64,000 bases of DNA from Planctomycetota bacterium (GTDB lineage Bacteria > Planctomycetota > Planctomycetia > Pirellulales > Pirellulaceae): the NCBI GenBank assembly GCA_014238905.1, contig JABAAE010000002.1, forward strand, positions 310,001 through 374,000, read 5' to 3'. Below the pieces are notes generated by a model, which was not told where the DNA came from, did no database searches, and saw nothing but the letters and a program-made list of their open reading frames with translations. Positions 21,241 through 31,100 of the stretch are shown here, in pieces (position 1 is the stretch's first letter; every line of letters starts with the position of its first letter). The translations under genes were made by a program, and so were the position numbers.

Positions 21241-21274
21241 AAATGCGGGCATTGGATTTTGCCCGCATTTTTTC
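21241..21274 (+). terminator. Rho-independent terminator after the sigma factor gene
   Basis: AAATGCGGGC and GCCCGCATTT pair over ten bases around a 10-nt loop and run into a T-rich end. It also reads in reverse with an A/T-rich flank, but it fits the plus-strand gene. Confidence 0.8.
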
Positions 21275-21718
21275 GTTGTCTTGTTAGAAAGACGCAGGTT
21301 TTCAAATAGCGAGCAAACCAAGGCAAATCTGGTACTGCAGCGATCCCCTCCGCATGGGGAGATTTTTGAAAAACGCAATCTGACAACGCCACCGTCTAGG
21401 CCCTAACCCCAAACGTCCATCCCGATAAATCGTTGTTCAACCCATACAGGGCCCGATTCAGCCGAAAATATCCTTGGTTTGGGACTCGGACCGCCGACCG
21501 AATCAGTCATTTTGCGACCCTGCCTCTAAGCAAATTTTCGCCGCTCAGGCCGGTTGGCCAGCAAACTTCGATTTGATTTGGATAACTGCCACGCTTATTT
21601 CCATTGGCCTAACAGGCCTCGAGAAGGAATTCGCATGATTATTCCCTTTAATATCGTTAACAACCGGATTTTTTTGAAATTTTGCGGTTTGGAAAGCCGA
21701 TAACTGGCTGCGTTCATA
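21275..21718. other. Intergenic region upstream of the tRNA cluster
   Basis: About 440 bp with no supported gene. A minus-strand frame at 21148-21378 only overlaps the sigma gene's end and its terminator. The right edge carries the candidate promoter for the tRNA genes. Confidence 0.4.
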
Positions 21719-21746
21719 TTGTTAAAAACAATCGTTCGGGTATACT
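21719..21746 (+). promoter_or_regulatory. Candidate promoter for tRNA-Thr/tRNA-Tyr
   Basis: A -35-like TTGTTA (21719-21724) and a -10-like TATACT (21741-21746) are separated by 16 bp and end 24 bp before the first tRNA. The match to the sigma-70 consensus is partial. Confidence 0.45.
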
Positions 21747-21770
21747 TGCCCGTTTTCGAAAATGTAGATT

Positions 21771-21844
21771 GCCAGCGTAGCTCAGTTGGCTAGAGCAGCT
21801 GATTTGTAATCAGCAGGTCATGGGTTCGAGTCCCTTCGCTGGCT
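21771..21844 (+). tRNA. tRNA-Thr (anticodon TGT)
   Basis: A 74-nt cloverleaf. The acceptor stem GCCAGCG pairs with CGCTGGC, and the anticodon stem GCTGA/TCAGC encloses loop TTTGTAA, giving anticodon TGT. The T-arm contains GGTTCGAGTCC. No CCA is encoded. It reads ACA codons. Confidence 0.95.
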
Positions 21845-21882
21845 TTAGGGGCTTCGCAGGTTTCGAACCAAAGCTCAATACT

Positions 21883-21964
<82 letters not shown>

Positions 21965-22253
21965 CTCACCGCATTTTCGAATAGGAATGATGCATTTAGG
22001 AAAATACCTAAATATTTTTGGGGCTTCATTACAAAAAACGATTTGATTCACTATCATAGCGGTTCCGTTAAATTTCTTTAGTGTCCATTTTTCCCTAGTA
22101 TTCTGGGAGATTTGTCTGCGAACAGGTATTTCCGGAGAGCGAAACTGGCAAACTCGAGGTCATGTCATTCACCGTGAGCGACTGTGACCGTGATGTTTAC
22201 CAGGAAAGAATCACAGAATTTTTTAGGATTTTGCGAATGCAAATTTGTTGAAT

Positions 22254-22325
22254 GCGGGTGTAGTACAACGGCTAGTACAACGGCCTTCCAAGCCGTGGAT
22301 GAGGGTTCGATTCCCTCCACCCGCT
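22254..22325 (+). tRNA. tRNA-Gly (anticodon TCC)
   Basis: 72 nt. The acceptor GCGGGTG pairs with CACCCGC, and the anticodon stem ACGGC/GCCGT with loop CTTCCAA gives TCC, reading GGA/GGG. The D-arm sequence TAGTACAACGGC is partly repeated in the anticodon arm, which makes a short direct repeat. Confidence 0.95.
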
Positions 22326-22643
22326 CTCATCGTCATCTTTTTAACTGGTAGAAATTAGCGATCGGCTGATCTGAACACGTTTGTTTTCAGGATAACCGTC
22401 GGGATTGAAAGCTGTTAAGTGATGTCGACATTGGCTATTTTCAAATCGAATCACTTTGGGCAAAACACTTCGAATTGGGATTTTTGCCGATTTTCAAGCA
22501 TCTTGGTGGTCAGACAATCGCTATCATGTTGGAGAATTGGCGTTGGAATTCTAATTTGGCCGAGGTGAACTGGCCAGATTGGTATTGGAGGTTTGGAAAT
22601 AACGAGCGACAACTGTTTCGATGATGCTGAAGAATTTGTTCGT
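22326..22643. other. Spacer between tRNA-Gly and tRNA-Thr(GGT)
   Basis: About 320 bp with no supported gene. It may carry a separate promoter for the tRNA-Thr/tuf unit, but I found no convincing one. Confidence 0.4.
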
Positions 22644-22715
<72 letters not shown>

Positions 22716-22798
22716 CTGCATTTTTTAGGTAAGGCGGCTCCTGCCGTTTTGTTTGTTCTTGGTTGGAATTTTTTTCAGAAAGTTAGGTGTAATAAAAG

Positions 22799-23992
22799 AT
22801 GGCCAAGGAGTCATTTGAGCGGACAAAACCGCACGTTAACGTTGGTACCATTGGACACATTGACCACGGCAAAACCACCACTACCGGTGCCATTCTTGCA
22901 GTTCAGGCCGCGAAGGGCCTAGCTGAAATGAAGGCATATTCGGAGATTGCAAAGGGTGGAACGGTTCGTGACGAAACCAAAACCGTCACGATTGCTGTCG
23001 CTCACGTTGAATACGAGACCGACAACCGTCACTATGCCCATATTGACTGCCCAGGGCACGCTGACTTTGTCAAAAACATGATTACCGGTGCCGCTCAAAT
23101 GGATGGAGCCATTTTGGTGGTCTCCGCTGCTGACGGCCCCATGCCTCAGACCAAGGAGCACGTTTTATTGGCACGTCAGGTCGATGTACCGGCCTTGGTT
23201 GTCTTTTTAAACAAATGCGATCTTGTCGACGACGACGAATTGCTGGAATTGGTTGACATGGAAGTCCGAGACCTGCTTTCCAAGTATGGTTTTGACGGCG
23301 ATAACGCTGTAATCGTGCAGGGAAGCGCATTGCCTGCGTACAACAATCCTGCCGATCCAGAAGCCAGTAAATGCATCTCAGAGTTGATGGATGCCATTGA
23401 TGCCAACATTCCTGAACCCACCCGAGAAGACGACAAGCCATTTTTAATGGCAGTCGAGGATGTCTTTTCGATCGAAGGTCGTGGAACGGTTGCGACCGGT
23501 CGTATCGAGCGCGGCGTCATCAAACCCGGAGAAGAAGTCGAAATCCTTGGACTCAAGGATTCTCAAAAGACCATCTGCACCGGCGTTGAAATGTTCCGAA
23601 AATTGCTGGATGAGGGGCGAGCTGGCGACAACGTAGGTTGTTTGCTACGCGGTTTAAAGCGAGAGGAAATCGAGCGAGGCCAAGTCCTTTGCAAGCCTGG
23701 TACCATCAACTCCCATACGAAATTTGAGGCAGAAATATACTGCCTTTCAAAAGATGAGGGGGGTCGACACACTCCATTTTTCAGCGGGTATCGCCCTCAA
23801 TTTTACTTTCGAACAACCGACGTAACCGGAACGGCCAATCTGGAAGGCGCAGAAATGTGCATGCCAGGTGATAACGTCAGGATCAAGGTCGAGCTTCACA
23901 AGCCGATCGCGATGGACGATGGCGTTCGTTTCGCAATTCGCGAAGGTGGACGTACCGTTGGATCGGGAGTCGTCACGAAAATTATTGAGTAG
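22799..23992 (+). CDS. tuf: Elongation factor Tu
   Basis: 397 residues, full length. EF-Tu brings aminoacyl-tRNA to the ribosome as a GTP complex. G1 reads [12 protein letters not shown]3 [20 protein letters not shown] with the catalytic His, and G4 NKCD. Domains 2 and 3 follow to the normal [14 protein letters not shown] end. It sits at the head of the sec-nus-rpl-rpo block rather than after the EF-G gene. It is the only tuf in the window. Confidence 0.98.
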   Translation: MAKESFERTKPHVNVGTIGHIDHGKTTTTGAILAVQAAKGLAEMKAYSEIAKGGTVRDETKTVTIAVAHVEYETDNRHYAHIDCPGHADFVKNMITGAAQMDGAILVVSAADGPMPQTKEHVLLARQVDVPALVVFLNKCDLVDDDELLELVDMEVRDLLSKYGFDGDNAVIVQGSALPAYNNPADPEASKCISELMDAIDANIPEPTREDDKPFLMAVEDVFSIEGRGTVATGRIERGVIKPGEEVEILGLKDSQKTICTGVEMFRKLLDEGRAGDNVGCLLRGLKREEIERGQVLCKPGTINSHTKFEAEIYCLSKDEGGRHTPFFSGYRPQFYFRTTDVTGTANLEGAEMCMPGDNVRIKVELHKPIAMDDGVRFAIREGGRTVGSGVVTKIIE

Positions 23993-24009
23993 TCAAACGA
24001 GTTTTCCTG

Positions 24010-24029
24010 CCGGGCGGACTGCCGCCCGG
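24010..24029 (+). terminator. Strong hairpin between tuf and tRNA-Trp
   Basis: CCGGGCGG and CCGCCCGG form a perfect 8-bp GC-rich stem with a 4-nt loop. No long T-run follows, so it may act as a partial terminator, an RNA processing site or a 3'-end stabiliser of tuf mRNA instead of a full stop. Confidence 0.6.
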
Positions 24030-24034
24030 TATTT

Positions 24035-24107
24035 AGGGGTGTAGCTCAATTGGCAGAGCAGCTGATTCCAAATCAGCAGGTTGCGAGTTCGAGTCCCGCC
24101 GCCCCTG
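24035..24107 (+). tRNA. tRNA-Trp (anticodon CCA)
   Basis: 73 nt. The acceptor AGGGGTG pairs with CGCCCCT (one G-T), and the anticodon stem GCTGA/TCAGC with loop TTCCAAA gives CCA. The discriminator base is G. It lies between tuf and secE, the position it holds in many bacterial genomes. Confidence 0.95.
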
Positions 24108-24127
24108 TATACAAAATCACCAGGCCA

Positions 24128-24568
24128 ATGAACAAATCAACTACTGCCAAACAATCTGCAAGCTGGCTATCGGAAATGTTTCGAGGCAACTTGTACAAAA
24201 AAACTCAAGGTAAAATTGCTCGGCAAATTACGTTTTTTGCTGCTGCGATCATCTTTTTTGTGGCAGCGGTCCGAATTGTCGGAGAACCTTGGATTGCAGG
24301 CCTTTTCGTTGGCGCCGAGTACACGATTGGTGGTTTGGTTCTGGCAATCGGGCTGTGGATTTCATTCCGATTGGTCAATCTGTCACGATTTGCAGACTTT
24401 TTGATCGCAGTCGAAGCCGAGATGAACAAGGTCTCCTGGCCGACCAAGCAGGAGTTGATTCGAAGTTCCATTGTCGTGATTTTTATTATCTTTTTCATGG
24501 CAACGTTGCTGTTCGTTTTCGACATTGTGTGGGAAAAACTTTTTTCAATTTTGAAAGTCAAGAGCTGA
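24128..24568 (+). CDS. secE: Preprotein translocase subunit SecE
   Basis: 146 residues from the ATG at 24128; the frame extends upstream only into tRNA-Trp. SecE stabilises SecY in the inner-membrane export channel. There are three hydrophobic segments, around residues 35-55, 60-82 and 118-140, the last being the essential one. The SecE signature EAEMNKVSWPTKQELIRSS precedes it. The three-segment form resembles the E. coli type more than the minimal one-helix type. Confidence 0.93.
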   Translation: MNKSTTAKQSASWLSEMFRGNLYKKTQGKIARQITFFAAAIIFFVAAVRIVGEPWIAGLFVGAEYTIGGLVLAIGLWISFRLVNLSRFADFLIAVEAEMNKVSWPTKQELIRSSIVVIFIIFFMATLLFVFDIVWEKLFSILKVKS

Positions 24569-24577
24569 GCCTGACCT

Positions 24578-25477
24578 GTGACCGCATCTGACGAAAACGA
24601 CCTATTAGACGATTCAGCCAAGCCTGCCGAAGGTGAAGCTGTGTCGATTGAACCCACGCCGGAGATCTCTGAATCGCCGTCATCAGAAGCCGAGCCTGAG
24701 AAATCGGTGGAAGGTGATTCAGGCAACTCTCCTGATCCAGGCAACTCCACTGATCCGGAACTCGCGTCTGAATCGAGCGATAACCAGCAAGATTCAGCAG
24801 TTGAGACGTCTGAACCGGAGGACTTGGATGATGATGATCTGGATGATGATGATCTGGATGATGATGATCTTGAAGTGGAAGGGGACGGCAGTCCAATCGA
24901 GGACATTGCCGACGAACCCGAGCAAGACGTTGAAAAACTTTGGTATATCCTCAAAGTTCAGGTCAATCGGGAGAAAGGGATATGCGACGCATTGAGCCGT
25001 CGAATCAAAATGCATGGGCTGGAGAACATGTTCGGTGAAATCTTGGTTCCTACCGAGGACGTCAAGGAGTTCACCAAAACTGGAAAACAGCGGATTGTGA
25101 AGCGAAAATTGTATCCCGGTTACATCGTGGTCAACATGGCGATCAATGATGAGACTTGGTTTATCGTTCGAGAAACACCAGGAATTGGCGACTTCACCGG
25201 CTCTGCCGGGAAACCAGCTCCACTGGAAAGCTCGGAAATTGATAGAATCATCAGGCTAAGCAAGCCTGAAGAATCCGAAGAGGGCCCTGCGGCACCGAAG
25301 ATCGGATTCCCATTCAAGGTCGGAGACCGAGTACGCGTCAACGAAGGGAACTTCCAAAGCTTGGAAGGTGACGTAGAGACTATTGACGAGTCCAATGGCC
25401 GGATTACTGTCATTTTGAACATGTTTGGGCGGCCAACCCCGGTCCAGCTCAACCACTGGCAGGTTGAGAAAATCTAA
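24578..25477 (+). CDS. nusG: Transcription antitermination factor NusG with acidic N-terminal extension
   Basis: 299 residues from a GTG at 24578, nine bases after secE. Residues ~118-225 form the NGN domain (LWYILKVQVNREKGICDAL; KRKLYPGYIVVNM), which binds RNA polymerase. Residues ~245-299 are the KOW domain (FKVGDRVRVNEGNFQSLEGD), which contacts S10 or Rho. Typical NusG is ~180 residues. Here an extra ~115 residues, rich in Glu, Asp, Ser and Pro, precede the NGN domain and include three D-D-D-D-L units encoded by perfect 15-bp repeats. The extension is likely disordered. Confidence 0.95.
   Translation: MTASDENDLLDDSAKPAEGEAVSIEPTPEISESPSSEAEPEKSVEGDSGNSPDPGNSTDPELASESSDNQQDSAVETSEPEDLDDDDLDDDDLDDDDLEVEGDGSPIEDIADEPEQDVEKLWYILKVQVNREKGICDALSRRIKMHGLENMFGEILVPTEDVKEFTKTGKQRIVKRKLYPGYIVVNMAINDETWFIVRETPGIGDFTGSAGKPAPLESSEIDRIIRLSKPEESEEGPAAPKIGFPFKVGDRVRVNEGNFQSLEGDVETIDESNGRITVILNMFGRPTPVQLNHWQVEKI
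24826..24870 (+). repeat. Three perfect 15-bp tandem repeats inside nusG
   Basis: Unit GGATGATGATGATCT occurs three times head to tail, keeping the frame and producing an acidic D-D-D-D-L repeat just before the NGN domain. Confidence 0.92.
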
Positions 25478-25500
25478 AACAACTCATTTGGTAAGAATTA

Positions 25501-25929
25501 ATGGCAAAACAACTTGTAGGTCAAGCAAAATTTCAGGTCCCTGGCGGTCAAGCAACTCCTGCCCCGCCGGTGGGTACTTCTTTAGGAAAATTTGGCATCA
25601 ATCTAGGGCAATTCGTTCAGCAATTTAACGATAAAACCAAGGAATATGCCGGAACTCCCATCCCTGTTGTCGTCAGCGTCTATAACGATCGCAGTTTTGA
25701 TTTTATCACCAAGAGCCCACCAGCTGCGGCATTATTGAAGCAAGCCGCCGGTATAGCCAAAGGCTCAGGGGTGCCCAATGTAGACAAGGTTGCTACGGTC
25801 ACCATTGATCAAATTGACGACATCTGCAAAAAAAAGATGGAAGATCTAAATGCTCGTGATCTGGAGCATGCTCGCCGCATCATCCAAGGAACTGCCCGCA
25901 GTATGGGCATCGACGTTGCCCAAGGGTAA
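25501..25929 (+). CDS. rplK: Ribosomal protein L11
   Basis: 142 residues, normal length. L11 binds the GTPase-associated region of 23S rRNA. It contains the proline-rich [20 protein letters not shown] switch and the C-terminal RNA-binding part ([15 protein letters not shown]). It lies 23 bp after nusG. Confidence 0.97.
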   Translation: MAKQLVGQAKFQVPGGQATPAPPVGTSLGKFGINLGQFVQQFNDKTKEYAGTPIPVVVSVYNDRSFDFITKSPPAAALLKQAAGIAKGSGVPNVDKVATVTIDQIDDICKKKMEDLNARDLEHARRIIQGTARSMGIDVAQG

Positions 25930-26033
25930 TTGAGTCCTTGTAAAAGTTGCACGTAATTTTCAAGTTACTCCTAGTAGAGGCAATCAAAATAGCTACAATT
26001 GTCTCTTTGGTGAATTTCTAGACAGGTCGAAGT

Positions 26034-26711
26034 GTGAAGCGTTCTAAACGATATCAAGAATTGGCGAAAAAGGTACCTTCTGATCCGGTACCTCTGGAAA
26101 AGGCGGTCGAGATACTCAAGGATTTCGGTGGTTCCACCAAATTCGATGAGTCAATCGAAATCCATATGCGATTGGGAGTCGACGATAAACAGGCGGACCA
26201 AATCGTACGGGGTTCGATCGTTCTTCCGCATGGAATTGGCAAGACTCAGCGAGTCATTGTTTTTGCGAAGGGTGGATCGGCAGACATCGCCTCCGAAGCT
26301 GGAGCTGATGAAGTCGGTCAGGAAGACTTAGCAAAAAAAATCAAAGATGGCTGGCTGGATTTCGACGTCTGCATTGCCGCTCCTGACATGATGGGTGTGG
26401 TGGGACCTCTGGGAAAAGTTCTCGGGCCTCGCGGACTGATGCCGTCGCCTCGTGCGGGAACAGTCACCCCCGATGTGGCTACTGCCGTCAAGGAATACAA
26501 AGCGGGCAAGGTTGAGTTTCGCAACGACAAGGCGGGAAATCTTCACGCAGTCGTGGGTAAGCTGAGTTTTGAAACCGCTCAGTTGCATGAAAACATAAGT
26601 GCGTTCATCGGATTAATCGACTCACTAAAACCGGCAACATTAAAGGGGACTTATGTCAAAGGGATCGCCATTGCGTCGACCATGAGTCCAGGGATATTGG
26701 TTGCTGCCTGA
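26034..26711 (+). CDS. rplA: Ribosomal protein L1
   Basis: 225 residues, starting with GTG. L1 forms the mobile stalk at the E site and can repress its own operon. It has [19 protein letters not shown], the [20 protein letters not shown] core, and a C-terminal [13 protein letters not shown]. The gap to rplK is 104 bp. Confidence 0.97.
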   Translation: MKRSKRYQELAKKVPSDPVPLEKAVEILKDFGGSTKFDESIEIHMRLGVDDKQADQIVRGSIVLPHGIGKTQRVIVFAKGGSADIASEAGADEVGQEDLAKKIKDGWLDFDVCIAAPDMMGVVGPLGKVLGPRGLMPSPRAGTVTPDVATAVKEYKAGKVEFRNDKAGNLHAVVGKLSFETAQLHENISAFIGLIDSLKPATLKGTYVKGIAIASTMSPGILVAA

Positions 26712-26794
26712 TCGTACACGGCAGTCATTTCATAATTACGAATCACCGCTGACGGGAATCTCTCCGGTCGGCAATTTTTAAAGAGACATCGGCA

Positions 26795-27310
26795 ATGAGT
26801 AAAGCCGTCAAAAATTTGGTTATCGAACATCTTTCCAGCAAACTGAAAGATGTTAGCGATTGCGTTTTGGTGGACGTAATTGGTTTGGATGCCAACACGA
26901 CCAGTTCGCTTCGCAAGCGATTACGTGACAAGCAAATCAGTTTAGCCGTCGTCAAAAACGGCTTGGCTCGTCGGGCAACCGAGGGAACCTCCCTTGCTGC
27001 TGCCTTTGAAGGACTGAATGGTTGTTTGGCCGTTTGCTGGGGAGGTGACGATTTCATCGACCTTGTCAAAGAAGTCACCGTTCTTGACAAAAGTGAGGAC
27101 TTTGAAGGATTTCAAGCTCGTGGCGGTGTGATGGACGGCGAATCGCTGACTCCGGATCGCGTTCGAGAAATCAGTAAGTGGCCCAACCGCACCGAGCAAC
27201 TTAGCCTTCTTTCTAGCCAGATCCTTGGGCCCGGAAGCACACTTGCGGCTCAACTCAATGGACCAGGTGGAACATTGGCGGGTCAAGTTAAATCAAAAGG
27301 TGAGGAATAG
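26795..27310 (+). CDS. rplJ: Ribosomal protein L10
   Basis: 171 residues. L10 anchors L7/L12 dimers to the ribosome. It has the N-terminal domain with LRKRLRDKQISLAVVKNGLA and a C-terminal helix for L12 binding (LSSQILGPGSTLAAQLNGPG). The gap to rplL downstream is 265 bp, unusually long, and is filled with a repeat array. Confidence 0.95.
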   Translation: MSKAVKNLVIEHLSSKLKDVSDCVLVDVIGLDANTTSSLRKRLRDKQISLAVVKNGLARRATEGTSLAAAFEGLNGCLAVCWGGDDFIDLVKEVTVLDKSEDFEGFQARGGVMDGESLTPDRVREISKWPNRTEQLSLLSSQILGPGSTLAAQLNGPGGTLAGQVKSKGEE

Positions 27311-27359
27311 TATCCTCTCCACAAAAACTGAGGCGACATTGAATACGTCGAATCAATAA

Positions 27360-27485
27360 ACGACCAATTAGATCAACGATCAATTAGAACAACGACCAAT
27401 TAGAACAACGACCAATTAGAACAACGATCAATTAGAACAACGATCAATTAGAACAACGAGAATTAGAACAACGAGAATTAGAACA
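27360..27485 (+). repeat. Eight tandem 16-bp repeats in the rplJ-rplL spacer
   Basis: Units: six of 16 bp (ACGAYCAATTAGAACA, the first with GATCA at its end) at 27360-27455 and two shortened 15-bp units (ACGAGAATTAGAACA) at 27456-27485. They are AT-rich, lack internal dyad symmetry, and lie wholly between the rplJ stop (27310) and the rplL start (27576). They are not in a coding frame that I believe is used. Confidence 0.93.
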
Positions 27486-27575
27486 ACTTTAGCAAAATCC
27501 AACTCTACCAACCCCTGACTTGGGGAAGATTGCATCATCCGCATCGCAGTCGATAAACGAAAGGAACTTTGAAAA

Positions 27576-27971
27576 ATGTCAGTTGAAATCGCAGACGACC
27601 TGAAAACCATTGGTGACCAAATTGCCGGTCTTACCCTGAAAGACGCCATTACTTTGAGCGATTATCTAGAAGACGAGCATGGCATTAAAGCAGCATCGGG
27701 TGGTGGTGCAGTGATGATGGCTCCCCAAGCTGGTGGTCCAGGTGCTGAGGCAGAAGAACAGACAGAGTTCGATGTTGTATTGACTGGATTTGGCGACAAA
27801 AAGTTAAATGTCGTCAAGGTTGTCAAGAACATCACTGGTGCTTCGCTAATGGATGCTAAAAAGATGGTCGAGAACGTTCCTGCCACGCTTAAGGAAGGCG
27901 CTGGCAAGGAAGATGCGGACAAAATCAAATCTGAAGTCGAAGAAGCTGGCGGTTCTGTTGAGCTGAAGTAG
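27576..27971 (+). CDS. rplL: Ribosomal protein L7/L12
   Basis: 131 residues. L7/L12 forms the flexible stalk that recruits translation GTPases. The N-terminal dimerisation region runs to residue ~35, then an Ala/Gly-rich hinge (GGGAVMMAPQAGGPGAEAE), then the globular domain with EFDVVLTGFGDKKLNVVKVV. It has a clear AAAGGAAC ribosome binding site. Stalk protein is needed in several copies per ribosome, which fits separate control from rplJ. Confidence 0.97.
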   Translation: MSVEIADDLKTIGDQIAGLTLKDAITLSDYLEDEHGIKAASGGGAVMMAPQAGGPGAEAEEQTEFDVVLTGFGDKKLNVVKVVKNITGASLMDAKKMVENVPATLKEGAGKEDADKIKSEVEEAGGSVELK

Positions 27972-27985
27972 TCATTCTCCAACCG

Positions 27986-28023
27986 GTGCATTGCAGATGA
28001 ACGGATTGGCATTTGCGATGCAC
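27986..28023 (+). promoter_or_regulatory. Intercistronic hairpin between rplL and rpoB
   Basis: GTGCATTGC (27986-27994) pairs with GCGATGCAC (28015-28023) over nine positions with one G-T. A second, weaker stem region follows at about 28026-28061 (CTCGGT with ACCGAG enclosing GGTTCGAAACC). Position and structure recall the rplL-rpoB attenuator/processing region of enterobacteria. There is no T-run, so full termination is unlikely. Confidence 0.45.
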
Positions 28024-28193
28024 GCCCTCGGTGGTTCGAAACCAATCGGTTCCTAACCGAGTTATTAACGCGTGCAATATCAACCACAATATTTTTTTCT
28101 GTCGTCGAGCAGTTGTTGGGTTTTGCGCGCGAGATTCTTTGGCTTGTTATTCTTTCTTTCGTCTCCAAAACCTTGTTAAGGAGCGCTGTGTAA

Positions 28194-31100
28194 ATGGCTG
28201 TTACCGTTGAACGCCGACTGGCACCTACTTCGATTCGGAATTTTGGTCGTGAACGACGTAAAATCGTAACGCCTGATCTGACAAAGATCCAGACGAAAAG
28301 TTACGACGCTTTTCTTCAGCTCGATGTTGAAATGGAGAAGCGGAAAGACCAAGGAATTGAAGGCGTTCTTCGGGAGATTTTCCCGATCGAAAGCTACGAC
28401 AAGTCTCACAAGTTGGATTATGTTCGCTACGAATTGGGCAAACCAAGATACACACCGGAAGAATGTCGGCAACTACGGATGACTTATGGTCGGCCTTTTC
28501 GGGTTTGGCTGCGACTCAACAAGGAAGAACCTATCGAGGAAGAGGTTTACCTAGGCGACATTCCAATCATGCTTGGTGGTGGCGAGTTCATCATCAATGG
28601 TGCAGAGCGGGTCGTTGTATCGCAATTGCATCGTAGTCCAGGGATCGACTTTGTGATGGATACCGACGGGACATCCGATCGGAAACTTCCCAGTTGTCGA
28701 GTTATTCCTGAGCGTGGTAGTTGGATTGAAGTCAATTGCACCAAGAAGGATGCTCTGTCAGTAAGAATTGATCAAAGCGGCAAATTCTCTGCGATGACTC
28801 TGCTTCGGGCTATGGACGCAAAGTACAGCGAAGACTCTGACATCTTGAGAGCATTTTATCCCTCGGCAAAACAGAAGGTTGTTGATGGTCGAAGTGTTCA
28901 AAAAATCGATGGGAGAATCGCAGTCGACGACGTCGTTTACCCGGCTACCAGCGATCGAGCTGGGGAAATCATTATCGAAGCGGGACACAAGATCAGCAAG
29001 GATGTTGCTGAAACGATTTGTTCTTGCGGTTTGAAAACGATTGAAGTGATGGAAGCACCGAAGAGTTCATTGATCTTCAATTCTTTGGCAGACGACAACA
29101 CGGCAAGTCATGAAGAAGCACTGCTAAGAATTTACCAGCGTCTGCGTCCAGGTAATCCGGCTGCATTGGAAAAGGCACGTACCCTTTTCCACGAAAAATT
29201 CTTCGACATAAATCGATACCGTTTAGGGCGTGTCGGCAGGTTCCGCATTAATCGGAAGTTGGATCTGGGTGTATCCGAGAATGAGATGACCCTCCGTCCG
29301 GACGATATCATGGCGTCGGTCAAGTACTTGCTTGAACTCTCTGAAAATACCGGCAATGCTCACATTGATGACATCGACCATTTGGGCAATCGTCGTTTGA
29401 GAACCATTGATGAGCTTGCGTGTGATGAACTTCGCAAGGGTTTTCTTAAACTCCGCCGAACTGTTCAGGAAAGAATGAGTTTGAAAGACGCCGAGGACAT
29501 AACGCCTCGCAGTCTGATCAACCCCAAGAGCATCTCAGCCGCCATCGAGTATTTCTTCGGTCGAGGTGAACTTTCGCAGGTCGTCGATCAAACCAACCCA
29601 CTTTCTCAGCTTACACACGAACGACGACTATCCGCTCTCGGCCCTGGTGGTCTTAATCGAAAACGAGCGGGCTTCGAAGTTCGCGATGTACACATCTCGC
29701 ACTACGGTCGTATTTGCCCGATTGAAACACCAGAAGGAACCAATATCGGTTTGATTTCCAGCTTGGCTATTTATGCTGCGGTGGACGACTATGGCTTCCT
29801 TGTCACCCCGTATATGAAGGTTAAGAGCGGAAAACTCTCAGAGGAAATCGTCTGGTTGCGGGCTGATGAAGAAGTCGACGCTTTCGTTGCACCGGCGGAC
29901 ACCACCGTCGTCGACGGTGAAATCGCTGGCTCTAAGGGAATGGGCGGGAACATCATTGCACGCCACAAAGCTGACTTCGATTTGGTGGATCCAACTGCGG
30001 TTACCTACATGGATGTAGCTCCCAGCCAGATGGTTGGTGTATCGGCTGCGTTAATCCCTTTTCTGGAGCATGACGACGCTAACCGTGCTTTGATGGGTTC
30101 AAACATGCAGAGGCAGGCCGTGCCACTGCTTGTTCCTGAACCGCCAATTGTGGGCACCGGGATGGAAAAAGAAGTCGCCAAAAATTCCAGCATGGTCGTG
30201 GTTGCCAAACGAGCCGGCAAAGTCACCTATGTTGATTCGACGCGTATTGTTGTCGGCACCGACGTTTACGAATTAAAAAAGTACTCCGGATTAAATGAGC
30301 GGACTTGTTTGAATCAGAGACCCATTATCAATCTCGGTGATAAAGTTGCCCGCGGGGATGTGCTCGCCGATGGTGCAGCAACTCTCAATGGGGAATTGGC
30401 ATTGGGCCGAAATGTTCTAGTAGGCTTCATGTCATTTGACGGCTTCAATTTTGAAGACGCGATCATCATTAGCGAAGAATTGGTCCAGAAAGATACCTAT
30501 ACTTCGATTCACATTGAGGAATTCGATGTTGAAATCCGGGAAACCAAGCTGGGCCGCGAAGAGTTTACCCGTGACATCCCCAATGTAAGTGAAAAAGCGC
30601 TTAGAAACCTGGATGACTCGGGAATTGTTCAGGTTGGCACCTACGTGAAACCGGGTGACATCCTGGTTGGCAAGGTATCTCCCAAGTCTAAGACAGAGTT
30701 AACCCCCGAAGAAAAATTGCTGCACGCAATTTTTGGTCGAGCTGGTGAAGACGTTAAGAATGATTCTTTGGACGTCCCATCGGGCATCGAAGGAATTGTG
30801 ATCGACACGCAGAAATTCTCGCGTCAAATGAGCCTTTCAGATGAAGAACGGAAAGTTTTCCAGAAGGACCTCAAAGCGGCTGAATCCGAGGGAAATGAGC
30901 AGGTCGCTTCCGCATTTAGCGACATGATTGAAAAGATGGAAACAGCTCTCGGAAAAGCTGTCACCGATGAGGATGGTGTCGCCTTAACCCGCGATCAGGA
31001 TCCGAAGTTTGTCGCTGAAAGAGCTCAGAGCTTTCGGCTCAGCCAAGTGTTGGGCAATCTGCGAAGTCAGGAAAAAATCTCCTCCGTTCAGCAAATCTAC

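Noticed and set aside
22254..22325. A direct repeat TAGTACAACGGC suggesting an attachment site in tRNA-Gly.
   Set aside because: The repeat is explained by the D-arm and anticodon-arm sequences of the tRNA itself, and no integrase or second tRNA end is nearby.
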